Positions 63,726-64,000 of a stretch of DNA of 64,000 bases are shown one piece after another; the stretch's first letter is position 1; the number at the start of each line of letters is the position of its first letter. Position numbers and translations under genes: made by a program. The stretch is from Variovorax sp. 54 (GTDB taxonomy: Bacteria > Pseudomonadota > Gammaproteobacteria > Burkholderiales > Burkholderiaceae_C): assembly GCF_002754375.1 (NCBI RefSeq), contig NZ_PEFF01000001.1, positions 6,341,501 to 6,405,500 on the forward strand, in the 5' to 3' direction. The notes under the pieces are model-generated. The model searched no databases and had not been told where the DNA came from. It worked only from the letters and a program-made list of their open reading frames with translations.

Positions 63726-64000
63726 CGCTGATCCAGGTCAATTTCCTTGTCGTCTGCTTCGCGGTCGGCGTCGCCGGGGCCTTGCTCGGTTTCTGGGTGT
63801 TCTCGCAACGGCTCGGCAGGCAGCTTGAGGCGCAGCGCCGTGCCCTGGATGCAGAGCGCGACCAGACGCGGCAGGTGATCCGCGCCGAATTGGAGTTGCT
63901 GGGTCAACAACAGATCGCGCACCAGGACGTGCAGCGCCTGGCCCTGGCGCTTTGGCAGGCCGAACAGGATGCGCGGCGCCGGGCCGAATGGCAGGCCTTG
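63722..64000 (+). CDS. Membrane-anchored coiled-coil protein, partial (runs off window)
   Basis: GTG 63722 overlaps the tssA stop (GTGA). The 93 visible residues begin MTLIQVNFLVVCFAVGVAGA, with one membrane helix at about 6-26, followed by a charged Gln/Arg/Ala-rich helix (RLGRQLEAQRRALDAERDQTRQVIRAELELL) that should form a coiled coil. I do not recognise the family. Tight coupling to tssA suggests a T6SS-associated protein. The 3' end lies beyond the window. Confidence 0.65.
   Translation, partial: MTLIQVNFLVVCFAVGVAGALLGFWVFSQRLGRQLEAQRRALDAERDQTRQVIRAELELLGQQQIAHQDVQRLALALWQAEQDARRRAEWQAL

Noticed and set aside
62917..63828. A 303-residue TssB-fusion protein as a novel effector
   Set aside because: The part after residue 140 is out-of-frame tssA with Arg/Cys-rich noise; the tssA frame holds the real conservation.

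Overview
The window reads as a single stretch of chromosome from a GC-rich betaproteobacterium of the Comamonadaceae, most likely Variovorax or a close relative. This assignment comes from protein similarity that I recognise (PhaR, RimO, KdoO-type Kdo hydroxylase, the BamA/Lpx block, NADP-isocitrate dehydrogenase), from the very high GC at third codon positions, and from frequent GTG and TTG starts. No database search was run.

Layout. 1-6.2 kb: the 3' end of relA, tRNA-Val(GAC), a small Cys-pair protein, phaR, rimO, two identical tRNA-Leu(CAG) genes inside a tandem duplication that also copies the last codons of rimO, and rnr. 6.2-11.6 kb: an SDR, the NAD(P)HX repair enzyme, a small membrane protein, a D-amino-acid dehydrogenase and an amidase. 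11.6-27.1 kb: the translation and envelope block rpsB-tsf-pyrH-frr-uppS-cdsA-dxr-rseP-bamA-skp-lpxD-fabZ-lpxA-lpxB-rnhB-RNA methyltransferase, all on +. It couples ribosome synthesis, isoprenoid and phospholipid supply, outer-membrane protein assembly and lipid A synthesis. lpxA carries a one-base frameshift. 27.1-33.5 kb: carA-carB behind a structured leader, a Kdo hydroxylase, greA and a DUF4149 membrane protein. 33.5-40.4 kb: a glycosyltransferase and a YhbY protein on -, divergent from rlmE-ftsH-folP-glmM and a GNAT acetyltransferase.

40.4-49.7 kb, mostly on -: an acyl-CoA catabolic group (acyl-CoA dehydrogenase, APH-like phosphotransferase, Crp/Fnr regulator, enoyl-CoA hydratase, 3-hydroxyacyl-CoA dehydrogenase), an MFS exporter, a 2-hydroxyacid dehydrogenase, a small unknown protein and lexA with a LexA-like operator. 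49.7-54.5 kb: an asparaginase on + facing the overlapping - operon exbB-exbD-lpxK-trm112-kdsB, with adk next. 54.8-59.8 kb: xseA, sodB, a deleted IS3-type relic, a DUF192 protein, two tandem small secreted proteins with related leaders, and icd. 60.1-64 kb: type VI secretion genes, with an intact tssH (clpV) followed by a tssB that breaks off and joins, out of frame, the 3' end of tssA, then the start of an unrecognised membrane protein.

Most of the window is conserved housekeeping DNA. I saw no CRISPR array, prophage or defence island. The least ordinary signals are the T6SS deletion junction, the rimO/tRNA-Leu tandem duplication, the duplicated small secreted protein genes with conserved leaders, the carA and icd leaders, the miniature IS3 relic, the broken lpxA, and an apparent AUC start at rnr.
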